Shown piece after piece: positions 10,737 through 18,068 of a DNA stretch of 64,000 bases (position 1 is its first letter; every line of letters begins with the position of its first letter). A program made the translations under genes and the position numbers. The stretch lies in the NCBI GenBank assembly GCA_963699105.1, contig CAVOTI010000001.1, positions 1,054,001-1,118,000 of the forward strand. Direction: 5' to 3'. Below the pieces are notes generated by a model, which had not been told where the DNA came from, did not search any database, and worked only from the letters and a program-made list of their open reading frames with translations. Source of the DNA: Bog-756 sp963699105. Its GTDB lineage: Bacteria > Actinomycetota > Acidimicrobiia > Acidimicrobiales > RAAP-2.

Positions 10737-12095
10737 TCAGCCCCCGCCACGCTGCAGCCGGCGCGCTCTCGCCTCCACCTCGGCGGCAGCCCCGGCGGTA
10801 TCGACGGTCAGGCACCGCCCGTCCGCGACCACCTGGGTACCGCCCACCCAGACATCGGTGACCAGCCGGCTCGATGCCGACCACACCAGATGTTCGACGA
10901 GCTGCGAGTCGTCGAGCAGGGGAACGAAGCCCGGGTCGTCCAGCCGTATCGCCATCATGTCGGCCTTGGCCCCGGCCTCCAGCACGCCGAGGTCGGGCCG
11001 GCCGATGGCCATACCGGCGGCCCGGGTGGCGAGGTCGAGGGCGGTGGCGGCAGGAAGGACGGAGGCGTCCCGCTCCCTGATCCGGGCCAGCATGGCGGCC
11101 AGACGAATCTCCTCCCACAGGTCGAGGTCGTTGTTGGACGCCGGCCCGTCCGTACCCAGGCCGACCCTGATCCCTTCGGCCAGGAGTTGCACCAGGGGGG
11201 CCACCCCCGAAGCCAGCTTTGCATTGCTCTGGGGGCAGTGGGCCACGGCGACGTCGTGGGCACGGTAGATGGCCACGTCCGGGGCGGACAGCCAGATGCT
11301 GTGGGCGGCCAGCACTCGGCCGCCGAACACTCCCGCCTCGGCCAGCACCGCCGGGGTCGAAGCACCGTGTTCGGCGGCGAACCGGAGGCACTCCTCCTCG
11401 GTCTCGGCCAGGTGGATGTGGAACAAGGCGTCGAGCTCACGGGCCCGGCCGGCGATGTCGGCCAGCACCGGGACGGGCACCGTGTAGGCCGCGTGGGGGG
11501 CGAAGCCGACCTCGATACGGCCGTCTTCACCGTGGCGTCGCCGGTGGAAGTCCACGATCTCGTCGGTCCGCCTCTCCCACCAGCGGTCGTCCGAGGGGTG
11601 GCCCGGCAACTGGAGCACGCCCGGCGTGACCACCGCACGAGACCCGGCAGCCACTACCGCATCGGCCAGGGCGTCCTCGAAGAAGTAGGCCTCGCAAGAG
11701 GTGGTCACCCCGAAGCACAGGAGTTCGGCGGCAGCCAGCGTCATCCCCCAGTAGACGTCCTCCCCGGTCAGCAGGGCCTCCCGGGGCCAGAGCACCTCGT
11801 TTAGCCAGCGGTGCAGCGACAGATTCTCGCCGGTGCCCCTGAACAGCGTCATCGGAGAGTGGCAGTGCACGTTGACCAGTCCGGGCAGCAGCACCCCGTC
11901 GATCGGGACCACGTGGACCCCGTCGCCCGTGGCCTCGGACGCCGAGCCGCCGACGCGGGTGACGGTGTGGCCGGACACCTCGACGAATCCGGGACGCAGC
12001 ACCCGACCCGGTTCGTCACAGGGCACCACGGCCTCGGCCGTGTACCGGACGACGCCCTCGGGGGTGCTCGACCCTGTTTCGTGACCGCTGGTCAA
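10737..12095 (-). CDS. Amidohydrolase, TRZ/ATZ-family deaminase (MTA/SAH deaminase-like)
   Basis: Metal-dependent deaminase of the ATZ/TRZ amidohydrolase group, whose best-known members deaminate S-adenosylhomocysteine, methylthioadenosine or guanine. 452 residues. Metal ligands: HxH in 'LPGLVNVHCHSPMTLFRG', histidine in 'ALFHIHLAETEEE', histidine in 'VLAAHSIWL', and catalytic aspartate in 'GLGTDGPASNNDLDLWEE'. The C-terminal composite domain ends 'LVTDVWVGGTQVVADGR'. Start: TTG at 12095, overlapping the rpiB stop (TTGA) and in frame with the conserved region; the frame stays open upstream but reads as rpiB antisense-like arginine-rich sequence. Tight coupling with rpiB suggests nucleoside or pentose salvage, but the substrate is inferred only from family. 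Confidence 0.88.
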   Translation of the reverse strand: MTSGHETGSSTPEGVVRYTAEAVVPCDEPGRVLRPGFVEVSGHTVTRVGGSASEATGDGVHVVPIDGVLLPGLVNVHCHSPMTLFRGTGENLSLHRWLNEVLWPREALLTGEDVYWGMTLAAAELLCFGVTTSCEAYFFEDALADAVVAAGSRAVVTPGVLQLPGHPSDDRWWERRTDEIVDFHRRRHGEDGRIEVGFAPHAAYTVPVPVLADIAGRARELDALFHIHLAETEEECLRFAAEHGASTPAVLAEAGVFGGRVLAAHSIWLSAPDVAIYRAHDVAVAHCPQSNAKLASGVAPLVQLLAEGIRVGLGTDGPASNNDLDLWEEIRLAAMLARIRERDASVLPAATALDLATRAAGMAIGRPDLGVLEAGAKADMMAIRLDDPGFVPLLDDSQLVEHLVWSASSRLVTDVWVGGTQVVADGRCLTVDTAGAAAEVEARARRLQRGGG

Positions 12096-12571
12096 GTGGA
12101 GGCTGGAGGAGCGGCCGTCCCTTGACCCGACTCCTGGGCCTCGATGGCGGCCAGCTCGGCGATCCGTGGCACGTGACGACCGCCCTCGAAGGCGGTCACC
12201 AAGAAGACGTCGACGATGTCGAGGGCGAGCTCGGTGGCGACCACCCTGGCCCCGAGTGACAGCACGTTGGCGTCGTTGTGGAGACGGGCGAAGCGGGAGG
12301 TGTACTCGTCGTGGCACAGCGCCGCCCTCGATCCGTGGACCTTGTTGGCGGCGATGGCCTCGCCCTGACCACTCCCCCCGATCACGATACCGAGCTGGCC
12401 TTCGCCCCGGACCACCCGGCGGGCCACGTCGGCGCAGATGGGCGGGTAGTCGACCGGCACCGTGGAGAACGTCCCGATATCCGCCACTTCGTGCCCGGCG
12501 TCGTGGAGATGCTGGATGACCGCCCCTTTGAGCACGAAACCGGCATGGTCACTTCCGATCACCAGGTTCAT
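12092..12571 (-). CDS. rpiB: Ribose-5-phosphate isomerase B (RpiB/LacAB family)
   Basis: Interconverts ribose 5-phosphate and ribulose 5-phosphate in the pentose phosphate pathway. 159 residues, normal length. 'VIGSDHAGFVLKGAVIQHL' holds the Asp-His pair of the active site; 'VDYPPICADVARRV' is the phosphate-side helix; 'GIVIGGSGQGEAIAANKV' is the substrate loop, with a glycine-serine where many RpiB proteins have the catalytic cysteine, as in actinobacterial members; 'CHDEYTSRFARLHNDANVL' follows. ATG start. Its stop overlaps the TTG of the downstream deaminase. About 130 bases separate it from the alcohol dehydrogenase stop upstream on the same strand. Confidence 0.92.
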   Translation of the reverse strand: MNLVIGSDHAGFVLKGAVIQHLHDAGHEVADIGTFSTVPVDYPPICADVARRVVRGEGQLGIVIGGSGQGEAIAANKVHGSRAALCHDEYTSRFARLHNDANVLSLGARVVATELALDIVDVFLVTAFEGGRHVPRIAELAAIEAQESGQGTAAPPAST

Positions 12572-12699
12572 GGCGCCACCCTATGCACTTGCCGGCGCGT
12601 CCGCCCGGGCCCGTCCCGGCCGCACGGCCACCGTCGACGCCGGCCCACCTCGACCGTCCGGGTCGGACGGTGCCGGCCATGCCCGCCGTGCCGGGCAGA

Positions 12700-13851
12700 T
12701 CAGATGTCGAACTTCACCACGCCGCGTACGTTGGTGCCGGCGGCCAGGTCGTCGTACCCGTTCTGGACCTGGTCGAGGGTGTACTCCTGAGTGATCAGCC
12801 CGTCGATCTCCAACAGCCCGGCCTCGTAGAGGCGGAGCAGATTGGGGATCTGGACCCGCGGGCTGCACGAGCCGAACACCGTTCCCAACAGGGCCTGGTT
12901 GAACATGGCGAAGTTGAACAGGTTGAGGTTGACCTGGTCCTGATTGAAGGGAGCGATGGCCGTCGCCACCACCCGACCGTCCTTGGACGCCAGGGCCAGG
13001 GCCGGGGCCAGCAGGTCACCGGTCAGTACACCAGGGGTGAGGATGACGACATCGGCCATCCGGCCCTCGGTCAACTCGGGCAGCAACAGGTTGGCCTCGA
13101 GGATGGATGCGGCGCCGTGGGTGGCCCCGATCTGCTTGGCCTTGTCGACCTTGAACGGCAGGGGATCCACGGCGATGATCTGGCGGGCGCCGGCCAACCT
13201 GGCCCCCTGGATGGCCCCGGAGCCGACCCCCCCGCAACCTACGACCACCACCGTCTCGCCCGGCTTGACCTTGGCCCGGTCGACGGCAGAGCCGAAACCG
13301 GTGGATATACCGCAACTGATGAGGGCCGCCGCCTTCAACGACACGCTCGGGTCGACCTTGACCAACGAGGCTTCGTTGGCCAGCACCGACTCGGAGAACG
13401 TGCCGAGCTGGGTCATCCGGTTCACGTGTTCACCATCGAGGTGGTAACGCCACTGGCCGTCGCTCATCATCGGACCAGCGAGGATGGTCATACCCAGGTC
13501 GCACAGGTACTGGCGACCCGAGGCGCACCAGAAGCAACGACCACAGGCCGGGATGAACGACGCTGCCACATGGTCGCCCACCGAGAGGGTCTCCACTCCG
13601 GGTCCGACCTCGGCCACCACACCGGCACCCTCGTGCCCGCCGATCATGGGGAACATCGACTCGACCCCGAACACCTGGAGGACCTCGGGCGGGGCGCTCA
13701 TGTCACCGGTCCGGAGGTGCTCGTCGGAGTGGCACATGCCGGCGTAGGCCATCTGAACCACCACCTCGTGGTGGCCGGGGGGATCGATGTCCACCTCCTC
13801 CACCTTCCACGGCTCGTTGAGACCGGAACAGATGGCAGCGCGCGTCTTCAT
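12700..13851 (-). CDS. NDMA-dependent (mycofactocin-associated) zinc alcohol dehydrogenase
   Basis: Zinc-dependent medium-chain alcohol dehydrogenase, 383 residues. Catalytic zinc ligands in 'GMCHSDEHL' (Cys40) and 'GGHEGAGVV' (His73), structural zinc cysteines 103, 106, 109 and 117 in 'PACGRCFWCASGRQYLCDLG', nucleotide loop 'VVVVGCGGVGSGAIQGA'. The sequence matches the branch whose members hold NAD so tightly that they need an external acceptor such as NDMA in vitro and mycofactocin in vivo; 'CSGLNEPWKVEEV' at the N-terminus and 'TNVRGVVKFDI' at the end are typical. It lies just downstream of mftR on the same strand and back to back with the mft operon, which supports a mycofactocin client role. 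Alcohol substrate unknown. Confidence 0.9.
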   Translation of the reverse strand: MKTRAAICSGLNEPWKVEEVDIDPPGHHEVVVQMAYAGMCHSDEHLRTGDMSAPPEVLQVFGVESMFPMIGGHEGAGVVAEVGPGVETLSVGDHVAASFIPACGRCFWCASGRQYLCDLGMTILAGPMMSDGQWRYHLDGEHVNRMTQLGTFSESVLANEASLVKVDPSVSLKAAALISCGISTGFGSAVDRAKVKPGETVVVVGCGGVGSGAIQGARLAGARQIIAVDPLPFKVDKAKQIGATHGAASILEANLLLPELTEGRMADVVILTPGVLTGDLLAPALALASKDGRVVATAIAPFNQDQVNLNLFNFAMFNQALLGTVFGSCSPRVQIPNLLRLYEAGLLEIDGLITQEYTLDQVQNGYDDLAAGTNVRGVVKFDI

Positions 13852-13987
13852 GCGGAGGTCCTCCCCTTGTCACGACAGCAGGCGGCCGTCGAATCGCTCA
13901 CGCCCCAAGCATCGCGCCTTCGGACGGTTGGCGTCGAGCCTGCGGAGGGCTGGCCCACCGGCGGCACCACGGGCGGTCGCAGCCGTC
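13852..13987. other. Gap between mftR and the alcohol dehydrogenase
   Basis: 136 bases on the path of the minus-strand pair mftR and alcohol dehydrogenase. A GGGGAGGACC stretch just upstream of the dehydrogenase ATG can serve as its ribosome site. No hairpin with a T tract is visible, so read-through from mftR is possible. No open frame here resembles a protein. Confidence 0.5.
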
Positions 13988-14647
13988 TCACTCTGCCCGG
14001 TCGGGCCGGGCTCCCCGTCGGGCCATCCGGTCCTGGTCGAAGCCAGTGGCGAGAAGCCGGAAGGCGCGGTCCACCTCCGAGGAGAGTTCCTCGGCGCCGT
14101 CGGCGGCCCAATGGGTGAAGGCGGCCATGGCCGCCCCCAGGGCGGCACGGGCCACCGTCTGGGGGCCGAGGTCTTCGGCCGAGCCCCCAATCCTCCCGGC
14201 CACGAACCGGGCCACGACGTCGCACCATTCGGCGTTCCTGACCGCCGAATGGGCCACCAGAGTGGGCACGGTGCTGATCAGCCCGATCCGGATCCGGAGC
14301 TCCTCGAGCTCGGTCGGACCGAAGCGGTTGGTGGTCACCACGGCCTGGCGCAGGACGTCCATCATCGGCTGGTCGGGCGGGGCGGCCTGCAGCTTGTCGC
14401 GGAGCCGGGACAGCTCGGCGTCGAACTCCCCCCAGACCACGTCCCGCTTGGACACGAAGTAGCGGAAGAATGTCCGGCGACTCACCCCCACCGCGGCGGC
14501 GATCTCGTCGACGGTGGTCTCGTCGTAACCGGATCGGTTGAACAGATCGAGGGCGACCCGTGCCACATCCTCCCGCGAGGTGCTGGGGCGTCGCCCCCGG
14601 GCCACCTCGGCCGGCTGGTCCTGTCCCACTGCGTGCGAGGCGACCAT
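13988..14647 (-). CDS. mftR: Mycofactocin-locus TetR regulator MftR
   Basis: TetR-family repressor of 219 residues. The N-terminal helix-turn-helix spans about residues 22-68: 'DVARVALDLFNRSGYDETTV' then 'VSRRTFFRYFVSKRDVVW'. The rest is an all-helical ligand domain. Its place, divergent from mftA with only 116 bases between, and its sequence match the regulator family of mycofactocin loci, which responds to acyl-CoA ligands in mycobacteria (known for the family, not shown here). ATG at 14647. An inverted repeat in the shared intergenic region is a likely operator. The alcohol dehydrogenase gene follows on the same strand. Confidence 0.9.
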   Translation of the reverse strand: MVASHAVGQDQPAEVARGRRPSTSREDVARVALDLFNRSGYDETTVDEIAAAVGVSRRTFFRYFVSKRDVVWGEFDAELSRLRDKLQAAPPDQPMMDVLRQAVVTTNRFGPTELEELRIRIGLISTVPTLVAHSAVRNAEWCDVVARFVAGRIGGSAEDLGPQTVARAALGAAMAAFTHWAADGAEELSSEVDRAFRLLATGFDQDRMARRGARPDRAE

Positions 14648-14652
14648 AGCCC

Positions 14653-14685
14653 TTCCATTTTGACATCGAGTGCTATAAATTGGAA
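14653..14685. promoter_or_regulatory. Imperfect inverted repeat between mftR and mftA, candidate MftR operator
   Basis: Arms TTCCATTTT (14653-14661) and AAATTGGAA (14677-14685) are complementary except for one position; 15 bases separate them. The region is AT-rich against a GC-rich background and includes TATAAA at 14674-14679. It lies 6 bases upstream of the mftR start and about 80 upstream of mftA, so a TetR dimer bound here could control both directions. TetR operators are usually palindromes of this kind. Binding by MftR is inference. Confidence 0.55.
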
Positions 14686-14763
14686 CACACGCTGACCACC
14701 ACTTCGGACGGGCACTGCTGGCGGTGGCCGGCCAGCCGCCGGAGCCAAACGACAGGAGCTCCC

Positions 14764-14931
14764 ATGACGGTCACCTCCACCTCTCAGACCACCGGTCCGA
14801 TCACCGCCGGCGACCGTGACGCGGGGATGAAACCGCCACCGGCCGGCGCCACCGACCACAACTCCCCGCTGGTAGAGGAGGATCTGCTGGTCGAGGACGT
14901 GTCCATCGACGGCATGTGCGGCGTGTACTGA
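14764..14931 (+). CDS. mftA: Mycofactocin precursor peptide MftA
   Basis: 55-residue ribosomal precursor of the redox cofactor mycofactocin. The C-terminal 'LLVEDVSIDGMCGVY' is the family signature; the final Val-Tyr dipeptide is what MftC decarboxylates and cross-links and MftE then releases (known from mycobacterial work). The leader 'MTVTSTSQTTGPITAGDRD' is not conserved. AGGAGCT three bases before the ATG is a good ribosome site and fixes this start over the upstream in-frame ATG at 14680. First gene of the plus-strand operon, 14 bases before mftB. Confidence 0.96.
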   Translation: MTVTSTSQTTGPITAGDRDAGMKPPPAGATDHNSPLVEEDLLVEDVSIDGMCGVY

Positions 14932-14945
14932 AACACACCCGCCGG

Positions 14946-15248
14946 ATGCCTCCCACCACACCCGATGATCGCGGCGTATACGACGGGTCGCGCCCGTGGA
15001 TGGTCCACCCCCAGGTCTCACTGCGACCCGAGTCGTTCGGGGCGCTGGCCTACCACTTCGGGACTCGCCGGCTCTCCTTCCTGAAGAGTCGGACGCTGCT
15101 CGACGTGGTCGAGGCGCTGGCCGACCAGCCGACCGGCCTCGACGCCTGCCGGGCAGCGGGAGTCGATCAAGCCGAGCTCGGCACCTACCAGCGTGCCCTG
15201 GCCACCCTGGCGGCCTCCGGGATGATCTGCGAACGCGAGGCATCGTGA
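14946..15248 (+). CDS. mftB: Mycofactocin peptide chaperone MftB
   Basis: 100-residue RiPP recognition element that binds the MftA leader and presents it to the radical SAM enzyme MftC. The conserved stretch 'PWMVHPQVSLRPESFGALAY' followed by 'HFGTRRLSFLKSRTLLDVVE' identifies the family. ATG 14946 places the Pro-Trp motif near residue 16 as in homologues; the earlier ATG at 14916 lies inside mftA and is less likely. Its TGA overlaps the GTG of mftC (GTGA at 15245), so the two proteins are translationally coupled, as expected for partners. Confidence 0.93.
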   Translation: MPPTTPDDRGVYDGSRPWMVHPQVSLRPESFGALAYHFGTRRLSFLKSRTLLDVVEALADQPTGLDACRAAGVDQAELGTYQRALATLAASGMICEREAS

Positions 15249-16516
15249 CACTGGTCGACGAGCGGTCCCCCGGCGAGGGCACCGGGGCCGGCGTCGGTCG
15301 TCTGGTCGACCGGTTCGAGCAGGGACTCGATGCCCCGATCTGTCTCACCTGGGAGCTGACCTACGCCTGCAACCTCGCCTGCGTCCACTGCCTGTCGAGC
15401 TCCGGACGCCGCGACCCCGAGGAGCTGTCCACGTCCGAATGCCGGGCCGTCATCGACGAGTTCGAGCGCATGCAGATCTTCTACGTGAACATCGGCGGAG
15501 GCGAGCCCACCGTCCGATCCGACTTCTGGGACCTGGTGGACTACGCCACCGACCACCACGTCGGGGTGAAGTTCTCCACCAACGGCTCCCGGATCACCGA
15601 ACAGGTGGCCCGGCGGCTGGCGGCCAGCGACTACGTGGACGTCCAGATCTCACTGGACGGAGCCACCGAGGCGGTCAACGACGCCGTCCGGGGCGCCGGC
15701 TCCTACGCCACGGCGACCACGGCCATGCGCCGGCTGTCCGAGGCCGGGTTCGCCGGATTCAAACTGTCGGTGGTGGTCACCCGCCACAACGTCGGCCAGC
15801 TCGACGACTTCAAACAGCTGGCCGACCGGTTCGGGGCCCAGCTCCGGCTCACCCGGCTCCGCCCGTCGGGCCGGGGGGCCGACGTGTGGGACGAGCTTCA
15901 TCCCACCTTGGACCAGCAGCGGATCCTCTACGACTGGCTGGTGGCCCACGGAGAGGATGTCCTCACCGGCGACTCGTTCTTCCATCTGGCCGGCTACGGC
16001 GGCTCGCTTCCGGGACTCAACCTGTGCGGGGCAGGACGGGTCGTCTGCCTGGTCGACCCGGTGGGCGATGTCTACGCCTGTCCGTTCGCCATCCACGATG
16101 AGTTCCTGGCCGGCAACGTCCGCGACCCGGGCGGTTTCGCCGAGGTGTGGCGCAACTCGGGCCTGTTCACCGAGTTGCGCCGACCCCAGAGCGCGGGAGC
16201 CTGCGCATCGTGCGGCCACTACGACTCCTGCCGGGGGGGTTGCATGGCGGCCAAGTTCTTCACCGGGCTGCCGCTGGACGGGCCCGACCCCGAATGTGTC
16301 CTCGGCCACGGTGAGCAACGGCTGGCCGCCCGGGAAGAGACGCCACCGCCCAAGCCGTCTCTCGACCACTCGCACCGGTCGGCCCGGTCAGCCCGGTCAG
16401 CCCGGTCGACCGGCCCGGTCGGGCCGGTGGCGGTGGCCCTGCTCCCCCGGCGACCCGACCGGGCCTGTGACGAGAACCCGCTCGCCTCGTTCGACCCGGG
16501 CCGCCCGGCCAACTGA
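15245..16516 (+). CDS. mftC: Mycofactocin radical SAM maturase MftC
   Basis: Radical SAM/SPASM enzyme that oxidatively decarboxylates the C-terminal Tyr of MftA and forms the Val-Tyr lactam. 423 residues. Radical SAM cysteines 42, 46 and 49 in 'YACNLACVHC'; 'NIGGGEPTVRSDFWDLVDYA' is the SAM glycine-rich motif; 'VDVQISLDGATEAVNDAV' follows. SPASM cysteines are in 'LCGAGRVVCLVDPVGDVYAC' and 'CASCGHYDSCRGGCM'. The last 50 or so residues are an unusual low-complexity tail with the threefold triplet 'SARSARSARSTGPVGPV'; family members usually end soon after the SPASM domain. GTG start coupled to mftB. Confidence 0.95.
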   Translation: MTLVDERSPGEGTGAGVGRLVDRFEQGLDAPICLTWELTYACNLACVHCLSSSGRRDPEELSTSECRAVIDEFERMQIFYVNIGGGEPTVRSDFWDLVDYATDHHVGVKFSTNGSRITEQVARRLAASDYVDVQISLDGATEAVNDAVRGAGSYATATTAMRRLSEAGFAGFKLSVVVTRHNVGQLDDFKQLADRFGAQLRLTRLRPSGRGADVWDELHPTLDQQRILYDWLVAHGEDVLTGDSFFHLAGYGGSLPGLNLCGAGRVVCLVDPVGDVYACPFAIHDEFLAGNVRDPGGFAEVWRNSGLFTELRRPQSAGACASCGHYDSCRGGCMAAKFFTGLPLDGPDPECVLGHGEQRLAAREETPPPKPSLDHSHRSARSARSARSTGPVGPVAVALLPRRPDRACDENPLASFDPGRPAN

Positions 16517-16539
16517 GCCGTGAACCGGTCGCCCAGGCA

Positions 16540-17250
16540 GTGACGCGACTCGATCGTGCCTCGTGGCCGGACGTGTCCCGGCGGGCCGAGGAAGGCGAGA
16601 TCCTCCTCATCCCCCTGGGGGCCACCGAACAGCATGGACCCCATCTGCCGGTGACCACCGACACCGACATCGCCGAGGCACTCGCCGGGGGGGCGGCGGC
16701 TCGCCACGGCCATCTGCTGGTCGCCCCCCCGCTGGCCTACGGATCGAGCGGCGAGCATCAGGATTTCGCCGGGACGATCTCCATCGGCCGAGAGGCCACC
16801 GAGCTCGTCCTCGTCGAAATGGGACGTTCGGTCGGCACCGACTTCACCCACGTCATCGTGGTGTCGGCCCACGGCGGGAACGCCGTTCCCCTGAACCGGG
16901 CCATGGAGCGCCTGGCCGCCGAGGGCCAGCCGGTGACCGCCTGGTCGCCGGGGTGGCGGGGTGACCTCCACGCCGGTCGCACCGAGACATCCCTCATGTT
17001 GGCCATCGCTCCCGACCGGGTGGTCCTCGACCGGGCCGAAGCCGGTGATCGGCGGTCCATCTCGGACCTGCTGCCCATCCTGTTGGACCGGGGCGTGCGC
17101 TCGGTGAGCGACAACGGGGTGCTCGGGGACCCGGCCGGCGCCACCGCCGACGAGGGCAGGCGCCTGCTCGACGCGGCCATCGACGACCTCGTGGCCACGG
17201 CTGTGCGGCTCGGGGGACGGCCGGTCGTCCGGTCCGAGGCGGCCGGTTGA
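16540..17250 (+). CDS. mftE: Mycofactocin precursor peptidase MftE (creatininase family)
   Basis: Metal-dependent peptidase that frees the C-terminal Val-Tyr-derived moiety (AHDP) from the modified MftA. 236 residues with creatininase ligands: 'LIPLGATEQHGPHLPVTTDT' (Glu, His, Asp), 'GSSGEHQDFAGTIS', 'VIVVSAHGGNAVPLNRAME' and 'HAGRTETSLMLAI'. GTG start 23 bases after mftC. Its TGA overlaps the TTG start of the SDR gene. In the usual gene order the FMN-dependent dehydrogenase MftD sits between MftC and MftE; here nothing but 23 bases separates them. Confidence 0.94.
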   Translation: MTRLDRASWPDVSRRAEEGEILLIPLGATEQHGPHLPVTTDTDIAEALAGGAAARHGHLLVAPPLAYGSSGEHQDFAGTISIGREATELVLVEMGRSVGTDFTHVIVVSAHGGNAVPLNRAMERLAAEGQPVTAWSPGWRGDLHAGRTETSLMLAIAPDRVVLDRAEAGDRRSISDLLPILLDRGVRSVSDNGVLGDPAGATADEGRRLLDAAIDDLVATAVRLGGRPVVRSEAAG

Positions 17251-18068
17251 GTCGGGTCGCCTTGGTCACCGGGGCCGCCCGGGGCATCGGCGCCGCCACC
17301 GTGCTGGGGCTGGCCGCCGCCGGCTGGTCGGTGGTGGCGGTCGACCGCGCCTCTGACGATCCCCGAGTTCCCTACGGGATGGGCACCGGAGACGAGCTCC
17401 AGGCGGTGGTCGAATCGGCGCTGGCCCTCGGGGGAAGGGTGGCGTCCGGTTCGGCGGGCGAGGGTCGGGTGGTCGCCCAGGTGGCCGACGCCGCCGACGA
17501 AGATGCCCTCGGGGCTTCGGTCAGGTTGGCCGAACAGCAGTTCGGCGGTCTCGACGCCATGGTGGCGGTGGCCGGGGTCATCGCCGGTGGCGTCCCGATC
17601 TGGGAGATGCCGGCCGACCAGCTCGGCGCCGTCTTGGAGGTGGACCTCGGAGGCCCCATCGCCGCCGCCCGGGTGGGGATTCCGGCCCTGCTGCGCCGAC
17701 CGGAACCGCGCCAGGGGAGATTCGTGGCCGTGGCCTCGGCCGCCGCCACCAGGGGGCTGCCCATGCTCGCCGCCTACGGCGCGGCCAAGGCCGGAGTGGC
17801 TGGTCTGATCCGGGGACTGGCCGTCGAGCTGGCCGACACCGGGATCACCGCCAATGCCGTCAGTCCCGGGTCGACCGCCACCGCCATTCTCGACGAGAGC
17901 GCCCGTCTGTACGGACTGGAGGGCCCAGGACCCTTCGCCGACCAACAACCGTTCAAGCGCCTGCTGCGGCCCGAGGAGGTGGCGGCGGCACTGGTGTGGT
18001 TGGCCGGTCCCGACAGCAGCGGCTTGACCGGTGCGGTGATCCCCGTGGACGGCGGCCTCTCGTTGTGA
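17247..18068 (+). CDS. Mycofactocin-coupled SDR-family oxidoreductase
   Basis: Short-chain dehydrogenase of 273 residues. 'VALVTGAARGIGAATVLGLA' is the dinucleotide-binding motif, 'VAVAGVIAGGVPIWEMP' the NNAG-type strand, and the catalytic Ser-Tyr-Lys are in 'VAVASAAATRGLPMLAAYG' with 'YGAAKAGV'. It lies inside the mft operon, with TTG start overlapping the mftE stop and its own stop overlapping the mftF start. Members of this SDR branch carry an insertion after the first Rossmann strands and are thought to hold NAD in a non-exchangeable form reoxidised by mycofactocin; the insertion (about residues 35-80, rich in Gly and Ala) is present. Substrate unknown. Confidence 0.9.
   Translation: MSRVALVTGAARGIGAATVLGLAAAGWSVVAVDRASDDPRVPYGMGTGDELQAVVESALALGGRVASGSAGEGRVVAQVADAADEDALGASVRLAEQQFGGLDAMVAVAGVIAGGVPIWEMPADQLGAVLEVDLGGPIAAARVGIPALLRRPEPRQGRFVAVASAAATRGLPMLAAYGAAKAGVAGLIRGLAVELADTGITANAVSPGSTATAILDESARLYGLEGPGPFADQQPFKRLLRPEEVAAALVWLAGPDSSGLTGAVIPVDGGLSL

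Noticed and set aside
14660..14679. TTGACA and TATAAA in the mftR-mftA region as a sigma-70 promoter
   Set aside because: Only 8 bases separate the boxes, far from the usual 16-18, so they do not form a standard pair; the palindrome explanation fits better.
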